A DNA stretch of 64,000 nt from Sporosarcina highlanderae. GTDB lineage: Bacteria; Bacillota; Bacilli; Bacillales_A; Planococcaceae. Numbering within the stretch: position 1 is the stretch's first letter; the number at the start of each line of letters is the position of its first letter. The notes under the pieces are model-generated. The model did no database searches, had not been told where the DNA came from, and saw nothing but the letters and a program-made list of their open reading frames with translations. Below are positions 48,824-58,310 of the stretch, one piece after another. A program made the translations under genes and the position numbers. The stretch lies in assembly GCF_030433715.1 (NCBI RefSeq), contig NZ_JAROCC010000010.1, positions 62,001 to 126,000 of the forward strand, in the 5' to 3' direction.

Positions 48824-49999
48824 ATGAATACCATACAACAACCTGAACAACGAAGGTTTTGGATCCTTGTTATCATTGTTTCGATTTCAGGTTTTTCCCA
48901 AGGCATGTTATTGCCGCTTATATCAGCCATATTTGAACGCGATGGGCTATCGAGCGCTTTGAATGGGCTGAATGCAACAGGATTGTACATAGGCACCCTA
49001 CTGATTTCTCCATTTATGGAAGCGCCGCTTAGAAAATATGGATATAAACCTGTCATCATTTTAGGTGGGATTATTGTCTTTTCATCTTTGCTTCTTTTTC
49101 CATTATGGAAAAACATTTTCTTTTGGTTCATATTAAGATTGTTAATCGGAATTGGGGACCATGCGCTCCATTTTTCGACACAAACTTGGATAACGAGCAC
49201 TTCAACGCAAGCAAGATTAGGTAGGAATATTGCAATTTATGGCGTGTCGTTTAGTGTTGGATTTGCGGCTGGACCGTTATTCGCACCACTTGTGAATATT
49301 TTTGAAGGGTTGCCATTCATCGTTTCTGGATTGCTATGCATGATGGCATGGCTTTTGGTCTTCTCCTTGAAAAACGAACGTCCTGAAGTGTTAAAGGGGA
49401 ATGTGGAGACAGGAAGTTTTTTAAAACGAGCGAAGATCACGATCGGGGTTGCCTGGATCGCTTTTTTAGGCCCATTTGGATATGGATTCCTTGAATCATC
49501 TTTGAACGCAATGTATCCCGTGTACGCTTTACGAAATGGACTGGAACTCACTTCAGTCTCGCTCATCCTTGCTACGTTTTCAATTGGAGGTATTGTGTCA
49601 CAAATCCCACTTGGAATGCTGTCGGATCGAATAGGTAGGCACGCCGTTGTCGTTACCGCATATGGTGGCGGGTCAGTCGCATTTTGGTCTGCAAGTATGA
49701 TGGGTAATTCAGTTCCATTGATTATACTGACAATTTTTATCGCAGGACTATTTGTAGGTTCGATATTTTCCCTTGGCATTTCTTACATGTCGGATTTAAC
49801 CCCGAAAGATCTTTTACCTACTGGGAATCTGTTATGTGGAATCTTCTTCAGCCTCGGAAGTTTGACTGGACCTTTCGCAGGTGGATTATTCCTTGAATTC
49901 GTGTCTGATGTCAGTTACCTTCTCATTATTTCAGTTTTATTTGGCCTGATATTCCTTGTTTCTTTATTCGGCAAATCAACAAGAAGCATCCCGTCATGA
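48824..49999 (+). CDS. MFS transporter (YfkF-like)
   Basis: Major facilitator of 391 residues with twelve membrane helices, the same length as B. subtilis YfkF. Typical MFS parts are SISGFSQGMLLPLISAIF in helix 1, the loop motif GMLSDRIGRHAVVV near 265 (the G-x-x-x-D-R-x-G-R form) and a helix 7 with FLGPFGYGFLE. The substrate is unknown; drug or sugar efflux is possible. The ribosome site AAGGAG stands 10 bases before ATG. It lies next to pdaA, convergent, as part of a B. subtilis-like yfj/yfk order. Confidence 0.8.
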   Translation: MNTIQQPEQRRFWILVIIVSISGFSQGMLLPLISAIFERDGLSSALNGLNATGLYIGTLLISPFMEAPLRKYGYKPVIILGGIIVFSSLLLFPLWKNIFFWFILRLLIGIGDHALHFSTQTWITSTSTQARLGRNIAIYGVSFSVGFAAGPLFAPLVNIFEGLPFIVSGLLCMMAWLLVFSLKNERPEVLKGNVETGSFLKRAKITIGVAWIAFLGPFGYGFLESSLNAMYPVYALRNGLELTSVSLILATFSIGGIVSQIPLGMLSDRIGRHAVVVTAYGGGSVAFWSASMMGNSVPLIILTIFIAGLFVGSIFSLGISYMSDLTPKDLLPTGNLLCGIFFSLGSLTGPFAGGLFLEFVSDVSYLLIISVLFGLIFLVSLFGKSTRSIPS

Positions 50000-50009
50000 G
50001 GATGCTTCT
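49982..50009. terminator. Hairpin between convergent yfkF-like gene and pdaA
   Basis: AGAAGCATCC (49982-49991) pairs with GGATGCTTCT (50000-50009); the stop codon of the MFS gene is in the loop. No clear T-run, so termination is uncertain. Confidence 0.5.
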
Positions 50010-50013
50010 AAAA

Positions 50014-50817
50014 TCATCTTAAGATCATATCAACATTTTCATATTCCAGAACAAGATCATCAAGCGTTCGGAATTCATAACCCGCTTTTTTTGCATCCCT
50101 AATGAAATCTGGCAATGCCTCGGCGTTATCAGGTGACACTGTATGCATTAGTATAACGGCGCCGGGGTGAAGCTGATTCATCAGTTCATTATAAGCGTAC
50201 GCTTTGCCACGTGGTTTATTGGCATGCCAATCTATGAACGCGACAGACCAAAATATATGACGATACCCTAATTCATTACCTTTCCTTAAGACGGTATCAT
50301 TGAAAATACCTTCAGGGGGTCTCGCGTAATTTGTCCGTTTTACACCTGTTGTTTTATAGAGTAGTTCATCGAATTTCTTCCATTCCTCTTCCATTCTTTC
50401 TTCAGTCAAGTTTGCCATATTAGGATGGTCAAATGAATGATTGCCGATTCCATGCCCATCCTTCACCATACGCTGTACAAGTGGGGCGGCGCTTTTTAAA
50501 TAGTGTCCAGTTAGGAAAAAAGTAGCTGGTACATTTTCTTTTTTTAATGTGTCCAATATACTTTCTGTGTAACCGTTCTCGTAACCGTTATCAAATGATA
50601 AATAAGCCACTTTCTCATCCGGTTTTCCTTTATAGATGGCCCCGTGCTTTTCGAGCATTGAATTAAGAGCTGCCCCGGCATCTGGTGGAATTCCGTTTAC
50701 CGATTTTTTGAAACCCCAATGGAATTCTTCTGCTTTTGCTGCAAATGGATTAAATAGTATACCGACGACAATTATGAAAGCGGCCATGAGAATACCAGGA
50801 CCATGTTCTTCAACCAT
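50014..50817 (-). CDS. pdaA: Spore cortex delta-lactam de-N-acetylase PdaA
   Basis: PdaA of 267 residues (B. subtilis 263). It removes the acetyl group of muramic acid so that the muramic-delta-lactam of spore cortex can form. N-terminal signal anchor (MAAFIIVVGILF), then the NodB domain with SFDNGYENGYT near 81 (PdaA-specific first motif), GIGNHSFDHPNMA near 130 with the two His metal ligands, ARPPEG near 168, and a C-terminal AVILMHTVSPDN. ATG 50817 is chosen for AAAGGAG 10 bases upstream. Expected in the forespore (sigma G), but I could not identify the promoter securely. Confidence 0.92.
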   Translation of the reverse strand: MVEEHGPGILMAAFIIVVGILFNPFAAKAEEFHWGFKKSVNGIPPDAGAALNSMLEKHGAIYKGKPDEKVAYLSFDNGYENGYTESILDTLKKENVPATFFLTGHYLKSAAPLVQRMVKDGHGIGNHSFDHPNMANLTEERMEEEWKKFDELLYKTTGVKRTNYARPPEGIFNDTVLRKGNELGYRHIFWSVAFIDWHANKPRGKAYAYNELMNQLHPGAVILMHTVSPDNAEALPDFIRDAKKAGYEFRTLDDLVLEYENVDMILR

Positions 50818-50956
50818 ACGCACACATCTCCTTTTTTCGTAGGATGTGCAGAGGTGACTATAATATACATCGAAAAGCTGAAGGTGATTGACTGTATATG
50901 CTGACCTCCTCAGACAGAACATGTATACTTATAGTAAGTGGGGAGGTCGAGCGTAA

Positions 50957-51772
50957 TTGGGTGTACTAACGAAAATCACACAACAAAAGCGTGATACCGA
51001 ACGTTATAATATATTCATAGATGATAAATATGCTTTTAGCGTTCATGAATCGGTCCTTGTAAAGTTTGGATTGACCAAGGGAATGCAACTTGACGAATGG
51101 GCGATGGATGAAATAGCTTATGAAGACCGGATTGAAAAAGCATTTAATCGTGCGTTGCATTTCCTGTCGTTTAGAATGCGAAGCGAGTTTGAAGTGAAGA
51201 AAAAATTGATGGATTTGGAATATGGTGAAGCTGTGGTCTTGGAGGCTATAGTGAAACTTAGAAGACTCGGTTTTTTGGATGATCAAGCATTTTCCGAAGC
51301 TTTAATGCGAACCCAAAAGAATGCATCTAACAAAGGTCCGAAAGCGATCCAACAGGAATTACAGAAAAAAGGGGTCGGGAAGGAGTTGCAGGAGCAAGTG
51401 CTTGAAAACTATTCAGAAGAGGAACAGTTCGCTGTTGCCAAAAGGCTTGCTGAAAAAGCGGCTGCTTCCAACAGATCTATTGCGCCCGCGCAATTAAAAC
51501 AGAAAATCCAGAACGCCTTGGCTCGAAAAGGATTCTCCTTTAGCCTGATTGGCAGTGTGATGGAAGAAATCGATTTTGGCAGGGAAGAGGACGAATGGGA
51601 TTCAATCAGCAGTTCAGTTGGAGAAAAAGCGTGGCGGCGGTACAAATCTAAGTATTCCGGATACGAATTGAGGAATCGGGTCAAGCAATCGATGTACCAA
51701 AAAGGGATTCCGCTCGAACGGATTGAGCGATTCATCGAAAAAAAGGAGAACGAAGAAGATGGAGACCAGTAA
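50957..51772 (+). CDS. recX: Regulatory protein RecX
   Basis: RecX of 271 residues, which binds RecA filaments and modulates recombination and the SOS response. It shows the usual three-helix repeats: EDRIEKAFNRALHFLSFRMRSEFEV near 55-80, EAIVKLRRLGFLDDQAFSEALMRTQ near 95-120, and further copies to the C-terminus (GYELRNRVKQSMYQKGIPLERIERF). It is long, like the Bacillus form. TTG start with GGGGAGG about 10 bases upstream. It overlaps yfhH by 14 bases, as in B. subtilis. Confidence 0.92.
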   Translation: MGVLTKITQQKRDTERYNIFIDDKYAFSVHESVLVKFGLTKGMQLDEWAMDEIAYEDRIEKAFNRALHFLSFRMRSEFEVKKKLMDLEYGEAVVLEAIVKLRRLGFLDDQAFSEALMRTQKNASNKGPKAIQQELQKKGVGKELQEQVLENYSEEEQFAVAKRLAEKAAASNRSIAPAQLKQKIQNALARKGFSFSLIGSVMEEIDFGREEDEWDSISSSVGEKAWRRYKSKYSGYELRNRVKQSMYQKGIPLERIERFIEKKENEEDGDQ

Positions 51773-52091
51773 AAAATATAGTGAAATGAATGAGCATGAA
51801 TTGCGTTCGGAAATTGGAAGTCTTATGGAGAAAGCGCGTAAGGCTGAGCAAATGGGCATGATCAATGAGTTTGCTGTTTACCAGCGCAAAGCGTTGATGG
51901 CAAAATCCTATATGATCGACCCGAAAACAATCATTAAAGGGGAAATATACCGAATTGAAGGCGATGAAGGTGTGTTTTTCCATGTGGATTATCTGAAAGG
52001 CCGTTTTGCATGGGGCTACCGCTTGGGCGGTGAGCGGGCTGAAGAAGCATTGCCGATTGCGATGTTACAGCCGGTCAAAAAAGGGTTATGA
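51759..52091 (+). CDS. yfhH: YfhH, DUF1811 protein
   Basis: YfhH family protein of 110 residues (B. subtilis 104), soluble. N-terminal helices (NEHELRSEIGSLMEKARKAEQMGM) and a small beta domain (IIKGEIYRIEGDEGVFFHVDYLKGRFAWGYRL) are typical. ATG 51759 is used; AAAGGAG lies 10 bases upstream inside recX. Overlap with recX and the same order in B. subtilis support the name. Function unknown. Confidence 0.88.
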   Translation: METSKKYSEMNEHELRSEIGSLMEKARKAEQMGMINEFAVYQRKALMAKSYMIDPKTIIKGEIYRIEGDEGVFFHVDYLKGRFAWGYRLGGERAEEALPIAMLQPVKKGL

Positions 52092-52096
52092 CTAAC

Positions 52097-52214
52097 AAAA
52101 GCGGAAGGGGGCGGTTAGCCCCGACAAGCGCTGGAGGTCTTGAACAAAGGGCGCTTTTTGCCTTTTGCTTCAAGACTGAAGCGACTCGAGGGGCTGCCTC
52201 CTGTAGCTGGATGG
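52097..52214 (+). repeat. Structured intergenic repeat, copy B
   Basis: Copy of the element at 9541-9660 and 36723-36843(-). It starts AAAAGCGGA and ends GTAGCTGGATGG. The inner pair here is AGCCCC with GGGGCT, a compensated change relative to copy A, and the central hairpin is TCTTGAA-CAAAGGGC with GCCTTTTG-TTCAAGA around GCTTTTT (one bulge). It fills the space between the convergent yfhH and yfhP. Confidence 0.88.
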
Positions 52215-52216
52215 TA

Positions 52217-53200
52217 TTAGGAATTCGGGACAAAGTTAAGTTTTTTAAGAAGTTTATCTTCTGAAAAAATCCATCCCGTATATGAATTGACAACTTCCAT
52301 TTCGTTATTGATATGGGCTACTGCGACGAAAGGATAATAGTCTTTGCTACGGTAGCGCAAGTCAATAAGTCTGACCTCGTATAGATCTCCTACATGGGAA
52401 ACTGACCATCTGTAAATTGGCGAAAAGGAAACGAATGCCTGAATATTTCGATCTTCCATTGCTGCATCGATGTAAGGAGATTTTGGCATCGATTCACGTT
52501 CGAATCTGTCATAAATGTTGACGGAACGCCCGTAGGCTCGTCCTACAAAGTGACATTCCTTATTCGAAGCGGCTACCCTCCATTGGAAAAAATACATCGT
52601 CGGTGCGATGAAAATTTCTTCTGCATCAGGTATCGTTACTTGGACTGCATGTTTCACCGCTGCCTTCAAAGCAAAGCGGAGCAAATAATACAGGAAAATC
52701 ACAACATAAAGAATCACAAATGTGAGAACCGGTTCAGCACCGAACATCCAGGCAGAAAGCGCAGCGATATGCAGTGCGAATATAATCGGGTCAAACGTAT
52801 TAATAACTCCGATGGCCACCCATTTATCGGAAAATGGCCTTAATGCTTGCGTGCCGTATGCATTAAAAATATCAACAAACACATGGACAAACACTGCTAA
52901 AAATGTCCATGCCCACACATGGAAGAATGCAGCATTAGGGACTAAAAACGACAGCAGAATGGATAAGACGAGCGGCCATAACAATACAGCTGGAATTGAA
53001 TGCGTAATCCCTCTGTGATTTCGTATATAAACTGCATTATTCCTCAATTTAAGTACAGTATCAATGTCAGGAATCAAAGAGCCGGACACAACTCCAATAA
53101 AAACAGCTGTCATTGTAACTGAATCTGATGCTACGACGGGGTCTGCCAACGTCAGACCGCAAATGGCGGCACCCATGACAATATGTGTTCCGGTATCCAA
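52217..53200 (-). CDS. yfhP: YfhP, membrane-bound metal-dependent hydrolase family
   Basis: YdjM/YfhP family membrane protein of 327 residues (same as B. subtilis YfhP). N-terminal MDTGTHIVMGAAICGL and SLIPDIDTV near 38-48 with HRGITHSIP near 63 hold the His/Asp metal residues of the LexA-regulated hydrolase family. Several helices follow, then a soluble C-terminal domain. TTG start with AAGGGAGTGAT upstream. Substrate unknown. In B. subtilis it lies beside mutY, as here, divergently arranged. Confidence 0.88.
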   Translation of the reverse strand: MDTGTHIVMGAAICGLTLADPVVASDSVTMTAVFIGVVSGSLIPDIDTVLKLRNNAVYIRNHRGITHSIPAVLLWPLVLSILLSFLVPNAAFFHVWAWTFLAVFVHVFVDIFNAYGTQALRPFSDKWVAIGVINTFDPIIFALHIAALSAWMFGAEPVLTFVILYVVIFLYYLLRFALKAAVKHAVQVTIPDAEEIFIAPTMYFFQWRVAASNKECHFVGRAYGRSVNIYDRFERESMPKSPYIDAAMEDRNIQAFVSFSPIYRWSVSHVGDLYEVRLIDLRYRSKDYYPFVAVAHINNEMEVVNSYTGWIFSEDKLLKKLNFVPNS

Positions 53201-53313
53201 ATAATCACTCCCTTACGTTGCTTAGACAATGGATGTGGAATGTTTTAACTATCTTTATTTATTATATACCCTATTTTTCATTAACGAAAAGCATATGCAA
53301 TATGGAGGATTTC

Positions 53314-54381
53314 ATGCAACTGTTTGAACGGAAATCAGAATTTAGAAGTGCATTAATTACATGGTATTTAAGAGAGAAAAGGGATCTGCCTTGGAGAAGG
53401 ACAGATAATCCCTATTATATATGGGTTTCAGAGGTTATGTTGCAGCAAACCCGTGTCGATACTGTAATCCCGTATTATGAACGGTTTATCGAAAAATTTC
53501 CGTCGCTTGCCGATTTGGCTGTTGCCAAGGAAGAAGATGTACTTAAGATGTGGGAAGGCTTGGGCTATTATTCACGAGTGAAAAACCTCCAGTCAGGAGT
53601 ACGGGAAGTTGTAGAGAAATATGGAAGTGAAATACCAAAGAACCGAAAAGAGATATCGAAGTTAAAAGGTGTCGGTCCTTATACTGCTGGGGCTGTTCTT
53701 AGTATTGCTTTCGGAGTTCCCGAACATGCAGTGGACGGGAATGTGATGCGGGTTCTTTCACGTCTTCTTCTTATAGAGGATGATATAGCAATTCCACGTA
53801 ATCGAAAAATCTTTGAAGAAGTCGTAATGGAATTGATCGACGAAAAGGATCCATCTTCATTCAATCAGGCTTTAATGGAGTTAGGCGCGACGATTTGTAC
53901 ACCGAAACCAAGATGTCTTCTTTGCCCAGTTCGAGATTTTTGCCATGCATTTCACGAAGGACGACAAGAGAAATTGCCTGTAAAATCCAAAAAGACGAAA
54001 GTGAAGACCATTCCGTTAACTGCCTTTGCTGTAAGGAATTCTGAAGGGAAATGGCTTATGAAGCAACGGCCATCTACAGGCTTACTAGCGGATATGTGGG
54101 AATTCCCGATGATTGAAATTACCGGAACGGCAAAACCTGAGGAAATTTTGAAGTTGAATATAGGGATTAAACTTAAAAGCATTGATCCGCTGATCCAATT
54201 CAAACACGTCTTTTCCCATCTCATCTGGGAAGTGGAAGCGTATTTGGCGCTAACAAAAGACGGAGCACCAGTTGGATATAGCTTTTTTTCTGCAACAGAA
54301 GTTGATGCACTGCCGAAAGCGGTGCCGGTTTTAAAGATTTGGGATCAGCTCAAAAAAACAGAAAAAAATACCAAAGGATAA
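53314..54381 (+). CDS. mutY: A/G-specific adenine glycosylase MutY
   Basis: MutY of 355 residues that removes adenine mispaired with 8-oxoguanine. N-terminal HhH-GPD domain with catalytic Glu in SEVMLQQTRV near 35, helix-hairpin-helix LKGVGPYTAGAVLSIAF near 109 and Asp in AVDGNVMR near 136. Iron-sulfur cluster motif C-x6-C-x2-C-x5-C is CTPKPRCLLCPVRDFC near 190-206. The C-terminal half is the MutT-like 8-oxoG recognition domain. ATG 53314 is chosen for GGAGG 5 bases upstream; ATG 53302 overlaps that site. Divergent from yfhP. Confidence 0.94.
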   Translation: MQLFERKSEFRSALITWYLREKRDLPWRRTDNPYYIWVSEVMLQQTRVDTVIPYYERFIEKFPSLADLAVAKEEDVLKMWEGLGYYSRVKNLQSGVREVVEKYGSEIPKNRKEISKLKGVGPYTAGAVLSIAFGVPEHAVDGNVMRVLSRLLLIEDDIAIPRNRKIFEEVVMELIDEKDPSSFNQALMELGATICTPKPRCLLCPVRDFCHAFHEGRQEKLPVKSKKTKVKTIPLTAFAVRNSEGKWLMKQRPSTGLLADMWEFPMIEITGTAKPEEILKLNIGIKLKSIDPLIQFKHVFSHLIWEVEAYLALTKDGAPVGYSFFSATEVDALPKAVPVLKIWDQLKKTEKNTKG

Positions 54382-54426
54382 AAAAAACCGTATTGCATAT
54401 CATATTGGTCACGGAGGTGAAAATCC

Positions 54427-54633
54427 ATGCCAAACAAAAATCAGCAAAACTTCGGTAAACAAGCGCCACAAGCTTCATTCACAAACGCAAACAAAGTGAA
54501 GCAGCAAATCATGTCTGAAGAGTTTGGATCTGAGACTGACGTGAACGAAGTACGTAAGCAAAACCAACAGTCTGAAATGAACAAGACTAACACATCTGGT
54601 GGTGCTTTCGGTTCGGAAAATCAGTCTAAATAA
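54427..54633 (+). CDS. sspE: Gamma-type small acid-soluble spore protein SspE
   Basis: SASP-gamma of 68 residues, a spore amino-acid store degraded at germination. The sequence is rich in Gln/Asn/Ser and shows the two family repeats QASFTNANKVKQQ-MSEEFGSETDV and the later SGGAFGSENQ. The EFGSETDV stretch corresponds to the GPR protease site. The ribosome site GGAGGTG is 7 bases before ATG. Expected in the forespore under sigma G; the CATATTG at 54403-54409 may be a -10 but the match is weak. Same position as in B. subtilis, before ygaC. Confidence 0.92.
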   Translation: MPNKNQQNFGKQAPQASFTNANKVKQQIMSEEFGSETDVNEVRKQNQQSEMNKTNTSGGAFGSENQSK

Positions 54634-54647
54634 TGGATTTACATCTC

Positions 54648-54679
54648 TAAAAGCCGGCAGCGAAAGCTGCCGGCTTTTA
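54648..54679 (+). terminator. Terminator of sspE
   Basis: Perfect 14-bp stem TAAAAGCCGGCAGC with GCTGCCGGCTTTTA closed by a GAAA tetraloop. Confidence 0.92.
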
Positions 54680-54707
54680 AATTGTCTTGACAGTTAAGCT
54701 AAATCGT

Positions 54708-54736
54708 TTCAAATTTATACCTTCAATTGGTATAAT
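54708..54736 (+). promoter_or_regulatory. ygaC promoter with overlapping inverted repeat
   Basis: TTCAAA (54708-54713), 17-base spacer, TATAAT (54731-54736) with TGG before it. The perfect 7-bp inverted repeat TTATACC (54715-54721) and GGTATAA (54729-54735) covers the spacer and -10, as an operator could. Confidence 0.6.
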
Positions 54737-54779
54737 ATACGAATATTGAGTTTTGTGAAATTTAAAGGTGGTTTTTTTG

Positions 54780-55325
54780 ATGACAATACCTAAAGAAGGA
54801 GAAACGATACAAGTACACAGTTATAAACATGACGGAAACATTCATCGTGTCTGGCAGGAAACGACCGTCTTGAAAGGAACACGCAATATTGTGATTGGTG
54901 CAAATGAAAGGACGCTTGTAACGGAAGCGGACGGTAGAACATGGTTGACTCGAGAGCCGTCCATCTGCTATTTCCATGCCGAACATTGGTTCAATATAAT
55001 TTGCATGCTTCGTGAAGATGGGGTTTACTATTATGTCAATATGAGTTCGCCGTTCGTCTATGATCATCATTCATTGAAATACATTGATTATGATTTGGAC
55101 GTTAAGGTGTTTCCTGATATGAGCTATCTGATCCTTGATGAGGATGAATATGCTGAACATAAAAAGAAGATGAATTACCCGGAAGTGATCGATCAAATAT
55201 TAAAACGCAACCTTGATAAGCTGCTTATGTGGATTAAACAGCGCAAAGGCCCATTTGCACCCGATTTTATTGAAGTCTGGACTTCAAGGTATCGGTTCTA
55301 TAAACAGGTTAAAAAGAGTGATTAA
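54780..55325 (+). CDS. ntdP: Nucleoside tri/diphosphate phosphatase NtdP (YgaC)
   Basis: DUF402 protein of 181 residues (B. subtilis YgaC 176), the NtdP phosphatase family that hydrolyses nucleoside tri- and diphosphates. Conserved parts are [14 protein letters not shown] near 16, [20 protein letters not shown] near 44-63, [13 protein letters not shown] and YYYVNMSSP near 88, and [25 protein letters not shown] near 108-132 with the acidic metal-binding residues. ATG 54780 has AAAGGTGG 8 bases upstream; the ATG at 54768 overlaps it. Single gene with a strong promoter and terminator. Confidence 0.9.
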   Translation: MTIPKEGETIQVHSYKHDGNIHRVWQETTVLKGTRNIVIGANERTLVTEADGRTWLTREPSICYFHAEHWFNIICMLREDGVYYYVNMSSPFVYDHHSLKYIDYDLDVKVFPDMSYLILDEDEYAEHKKKMNYPEVIDQILKRNLDKLLMWIKQRKGPFAPDFIEVWTSRYRFYKQVKKSD

Positions 55326-55327
55326 TG

Positions 55328-55363
55328 AAAGCCTGTCTGCATCCACATGCAGTAAGGCTTTTT
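55328..55363 (+). terminator. Terminator of ntdP
   Basis: AAAGCCT (55328-55334) pairs with AGGCTTT (55355-55361); inner stem CTGCAT/ATGCAG; T-run after. Confidence 0.82.
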
Positions 55364-55388
55364 ATAATGCTTTTTAGGGGGGAAGACG

Positions 55389-57134
55389 TTGGGAGAAAGT
55401 ATAAAACGTTATCTTAAATTTGTAAAGCCTTATAATTGGCTAATTGTCTTGACTGTTTTAATAGGTATTGTAAAGTTTGCAATTCCATTATTCATCCCGT
55501 ATCTTATTAAAATTGTCATTGACGATATTATTGGTGCAGAAACGCTCAGCAATGCTGAAAAGACAAAGCAGTTATTCATATGGCTCGGTGGAACGGCGTT
55601 AGTCTTTTTCATTATCAGACCGCCTGTCGAGTATTACCGTCAATATTATGCACAATATGTCAGTAATAAAATCCTGTACGATATACGTGAAAATTTGTAT
55701 TCGCATTTACAGAGATTGGGTCTGCGATTTTATTCCAATACTCGTGCAGGTGAAGTCATTTCCCGTGTGATTAATGATGTTGAGCAGACGAAGAACTTTG
55801 TGATGATCGGTCTTATGAATGTATGGTTAGACTTCGCTACAATTATTATCGCAATCATTATTATGCTATCGATGGATGTACCGTTGACGCTTGTTACATT
55901 ATTAGCATTCCCGTTTTATGCGTATAGTGTGAAGCATTTCTTCGGTAAGCTAAGAACGTTAACAAGAAAAAGATCCCAGGCGCTTGCGGATGTGCAAAGT
56001 TATTTGCACGAAAGGGTATCTGGCATTAGCGTCATTAAAAGCTTTGCTCTTGAGGATAAAGAGCAGCAACGTTTTGATGAAACGAATGGGAATTTCCTTG
56101 ATAAGGCAATTGATCATACAAGATGGAATGCGAAAGCGTTCGCCGTTGTTAACACGATTACAGATGTTGCACCCCTTTTAGTGATTGCCTATGCAGGTTA
56201 TCAGGTGATAAACGGTCCTTTATCAATTGGTGTAATGGTAGCGTTCATCGCTTATATCGATCGGCTTTATAATCCGCTCCGAAGATTAGTTAATGCGTCT
56301 ACTTCGTTGACGCAGTCTTTCGCTTCGATGGACCGGGTTTTCGAACTGATGGAAGAGCCTTATGATATTAAGGATAAAGATGGAGCGAAGGCATTACCGC
56401 GAATTAATGGGGAAATCCAATTTGAGAATGTTAGTTTCACTTATAGTGAGGAAGACGAGCATGTGCTACGGAATGTTAATTTTACAGTCAAACCGGGTGA
56501 GACGGTAGCGCTTGTTGGAATGAGTGGCGGCGGTAAGTCGACAATTGTCAGCTTGATACCACGGTTTTATGACGTAACATCGGGCTCGATTCGAATGGAT
56601 GGACATGATTTGCGGGATGTCCAACTGAAGTCTTTGCGAGACCAAATCGGAATCGTCTTACAGGATAGCATTCTGTTCAGTGATTCTGTGAAAAGTAACA
56701 TAATGATGGGGAATCCGGATGCGACGGATGAGGAAGTGATTGCTGCCGCTAAAGCAGCGAATGCCCATGACTTCATCGAATCTTTACCGGATGGATATGA
56801 AACGACAGTTGGCGAGCGAGGCGTAAAGCTATCCGGCGGGCAGAAGCAGCGGATTGCCATTGCACGGGTATTTCTAAAGAATCCTCCATTGCTTATACTT
56901 GATGAAGCGACGTCTTCTTTGGATTTAGAAAGTGAAGCGCTTATTCAAGAATCTCTTGAACGATTGGCCAGTGATCGGACAACGCTGATCGTTGCCCACA
57001 GGTTGTCAACAATCACCCATGCAGACAAGATTTTTGTAATTGACCACGGAGAGTTGAAAGAAGCCGGTAACCATACAGAACTGATGGAGAAAAAAGGCAT
57101 CTATTATAATCTGTTTCAAGTTCAAACTATATGA
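55389..57134 (+). CDS. ygaD: ABC exporter (YgaD), fused permease-ATPase
   Basis: Half-size ABC exporter of 581 residues (B. subtilis YgaD 580), a homodimer for lipid, peptide or drug export, MsbA type. Six helices fill the first 320 residues. The ATPase domain has Walker [10 protein letters not shown] near 379, signature LSGGQKQR near 481, Walker [13 protein letters not shown] near 501 and the H-loop in VAHRLSTI. Walker A carries M-S-G-G-G in place of the usual xSGSGKST. TTG start with GGGGGG 7 bases upstream. Single gene with its own terminator. Substrate unknown. Confidence 0.9.
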   Translation: MGESIKRYLKFVKPYNWLIVLTVLIGIVKFAIPLFIPYLIKIVIDDIIGAETLSNAEKTKQLFIWLGGTALVFFIIRPPVEYYRQYYAQYVSNKILYDIRENLYSHLQRLGLRFYSNTRAGEVISRVINDVEQTKNFVMIGLMNVWLDFATIIIAIIIMLSMDVPLTLVTLLAFPFYAYSVKHFFGKLRTLTRKRSQALADVQSYLHERVSGISVIKSFALEDKEQQRFDETNGNFLDKAIDHTRWNAKAFAVVNTITDVAPLLVIAYAGYQVINGPLSIGVMVAFIAYIDRLYNPLRRLVNASTSLTQSFASMDRVFELMEEPYDIKDKDGAKALPRINGEIQFENVSFTYSEEDEHVLRNVNFTVKPGETVALVGMSGGGKSTIVSLIPRFYDVTSGSIRMDGHDLRDVQLKSLRDQIGIVLQDSILFSDSVKSNIMMGNPDATDEEVIAAAKAANAHDFIESLPDGYETTVGERGVKLSGGQKQRIAIARVFLKNPPLLILDEATSSLDLESEALIQESLERLASDRTTLIVAHRLSTITHADKIFVIDHGELKEAGNHTELMEKKGIYYNLFQVQTI

Positions 57135-57139
57135 TAGGT

Positions 57140-57171
57140 AAAGCTACCGAACATTATCGGTAGCTTTTTTT
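57140..57171 (+). terminator. Terminator of ygaD
   Basis: AAAGCTACCGA (57140-57150) pairs with TCGGTAGCTTT (57157-57167), then Ts. Confidence 0.9.
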
Positions 57172-57287
57172 ATGTTTTAAAACTGAAGCGGATTTCGATA
57201 AGGCGCATTTTTTGGTCAGTAGATAAATACACTATCTATTGATAGAAAGATTAATTGGGTGTCTTACTATAACGAAAAGGTGATCTG

Positions 57288-58310
57288 ATGAGCCAGCGAA
57301 AACGAATTCTTGAAGTTAACGACTTACAAACTACCTTTTTCACGGATTTTAGCGAAATTCCGGCAGTCGATCATATCGATTTTCATCTATTCGATGGAGA
57401 AATATTAGGCATTGTAGGGGAGTCGGGATGTGGGAAAAGTGTAACTTCCCTTTCCATAATGGGCCTCATACCCAATCCTCCTGGAAAAATTGTCGGTGGT
57501 GAAATCCTATATAATACACGAGATTTAACAGGATTATCGGAAAAAGAAATGAGGGAAATTCGTGGCAATGAAATTGCGATGATATTTCAGGAGCCAATGA
57601 CTTCACTGAATCCTTTATTCACAATTGGCAATCAGATGGTTGAAGCAATACTGATCCATGAAAAAGATTGGTCTAAGAAAAAGGCGGAAACAAGAGCGAT
57701 TGAGATATTAAAACTTGTTGGCTTGCCCCGGGCGGATGCGTTAATGAAAGATTATCCTCATCAGTTATCCGGAGGCATGCGACAGAGGGTAATGATTGCG
57801 ATGGCGCTCGTTTGCAATCCGAAAATATTGATTGCTGATGAGCCAACTACCGCACTTGACGTGACAATCCAGGCACAAATATTAAAGCTGATGAAAGAAT
57901 TGAATGTCCGTTTAGGGACTGCGATATTATTAATCACCCATGATTTAGGCGTGGTCGCCGAGACTTGCGAAAGGGTTATCGTCATGTACGCGGGACAAAT
58001 AATCGAAGAGGCGCCGACTAAGCTCATTTTTGAGAATCCGCAACATCCTTATACGCAAGGGCTGATTCAGTCGGTACCGGATATGCGATTTAAAAAGGAC
58101 CGTCTTTACTCCATTCCGGGAAATGTACCGAAGCCGGGGTCTATCAAGAACGGTTGCAGATTTGCGGAGCGTTGCGAATTTGCATTCGATCGATGCTTGA
58201 AAGAAAATCCTGAACTTTACAAGACGGCAGATGTTCATCAAACCCGATGTTTCTTATACGACGATGAAAGGGTGAAGCAGGATGGGCACGAAGCCATTAT
58301 TGAAAGTTGA
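57288..58310 (+). CDS. dppD: Peptide ABC transporter ATPase, DppD/OppD type
   Basis: ATPase of 340 residues for peptide import, first of five genes dppD-F-A-B-C. Walker A GESGCGKS near 43, signature LSGGMRQR near 159, Walker [13 protein letters not shown] near 180. The C-terminus has the oligopeptide-transporter cluster region with Cys residues ([16 protein letters not shown] near 286-301), typical of the iron-sulfur-binding tail of this family. ATG with AAAAGGTGAT upstream. It overlaps dppF by 29 bases. The palindrome CTATC-TATT-GATAG (57232-57245) lies 43 bases upstream and might be an operator. Confidence 0.9.
   Translation: MSQRKRILEVNDLQTTFFTDFSEIPAVDHIDFHLFDGEILGIVGESGCGKSVTSLSIMGLIPNPPGKIVGGEILYNTRDLTGLSEKEMREIRGNEIAMIFQEPMTSLNPLFTIGNQMVEAILIHEKDWSKKKAETRAIEILKLVGLPRADALMKDYPHQLSGGMRQRVMIAMALVCNPKILIADEPTTALDVTIQAQILKLMKELNVRLGTAILLITHDLGVVAETCERVIVMYAGQIIEEAPTKLIFENPQHPYTQGLIQSVPDMRFKKDRLYSIPGNVPKPGSIKNGCRFAERCEFAFDRCLKENPELYKTADVHQTRCFLYDDERVKQDGHEAIIES

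Noticed and set aside
54384-54410. Sigma-G promoter of sspE
   Set aside because: GGATAA and CATATTG are 19 bases apart and weak; expected biologically but not supported enough to list as a feature.
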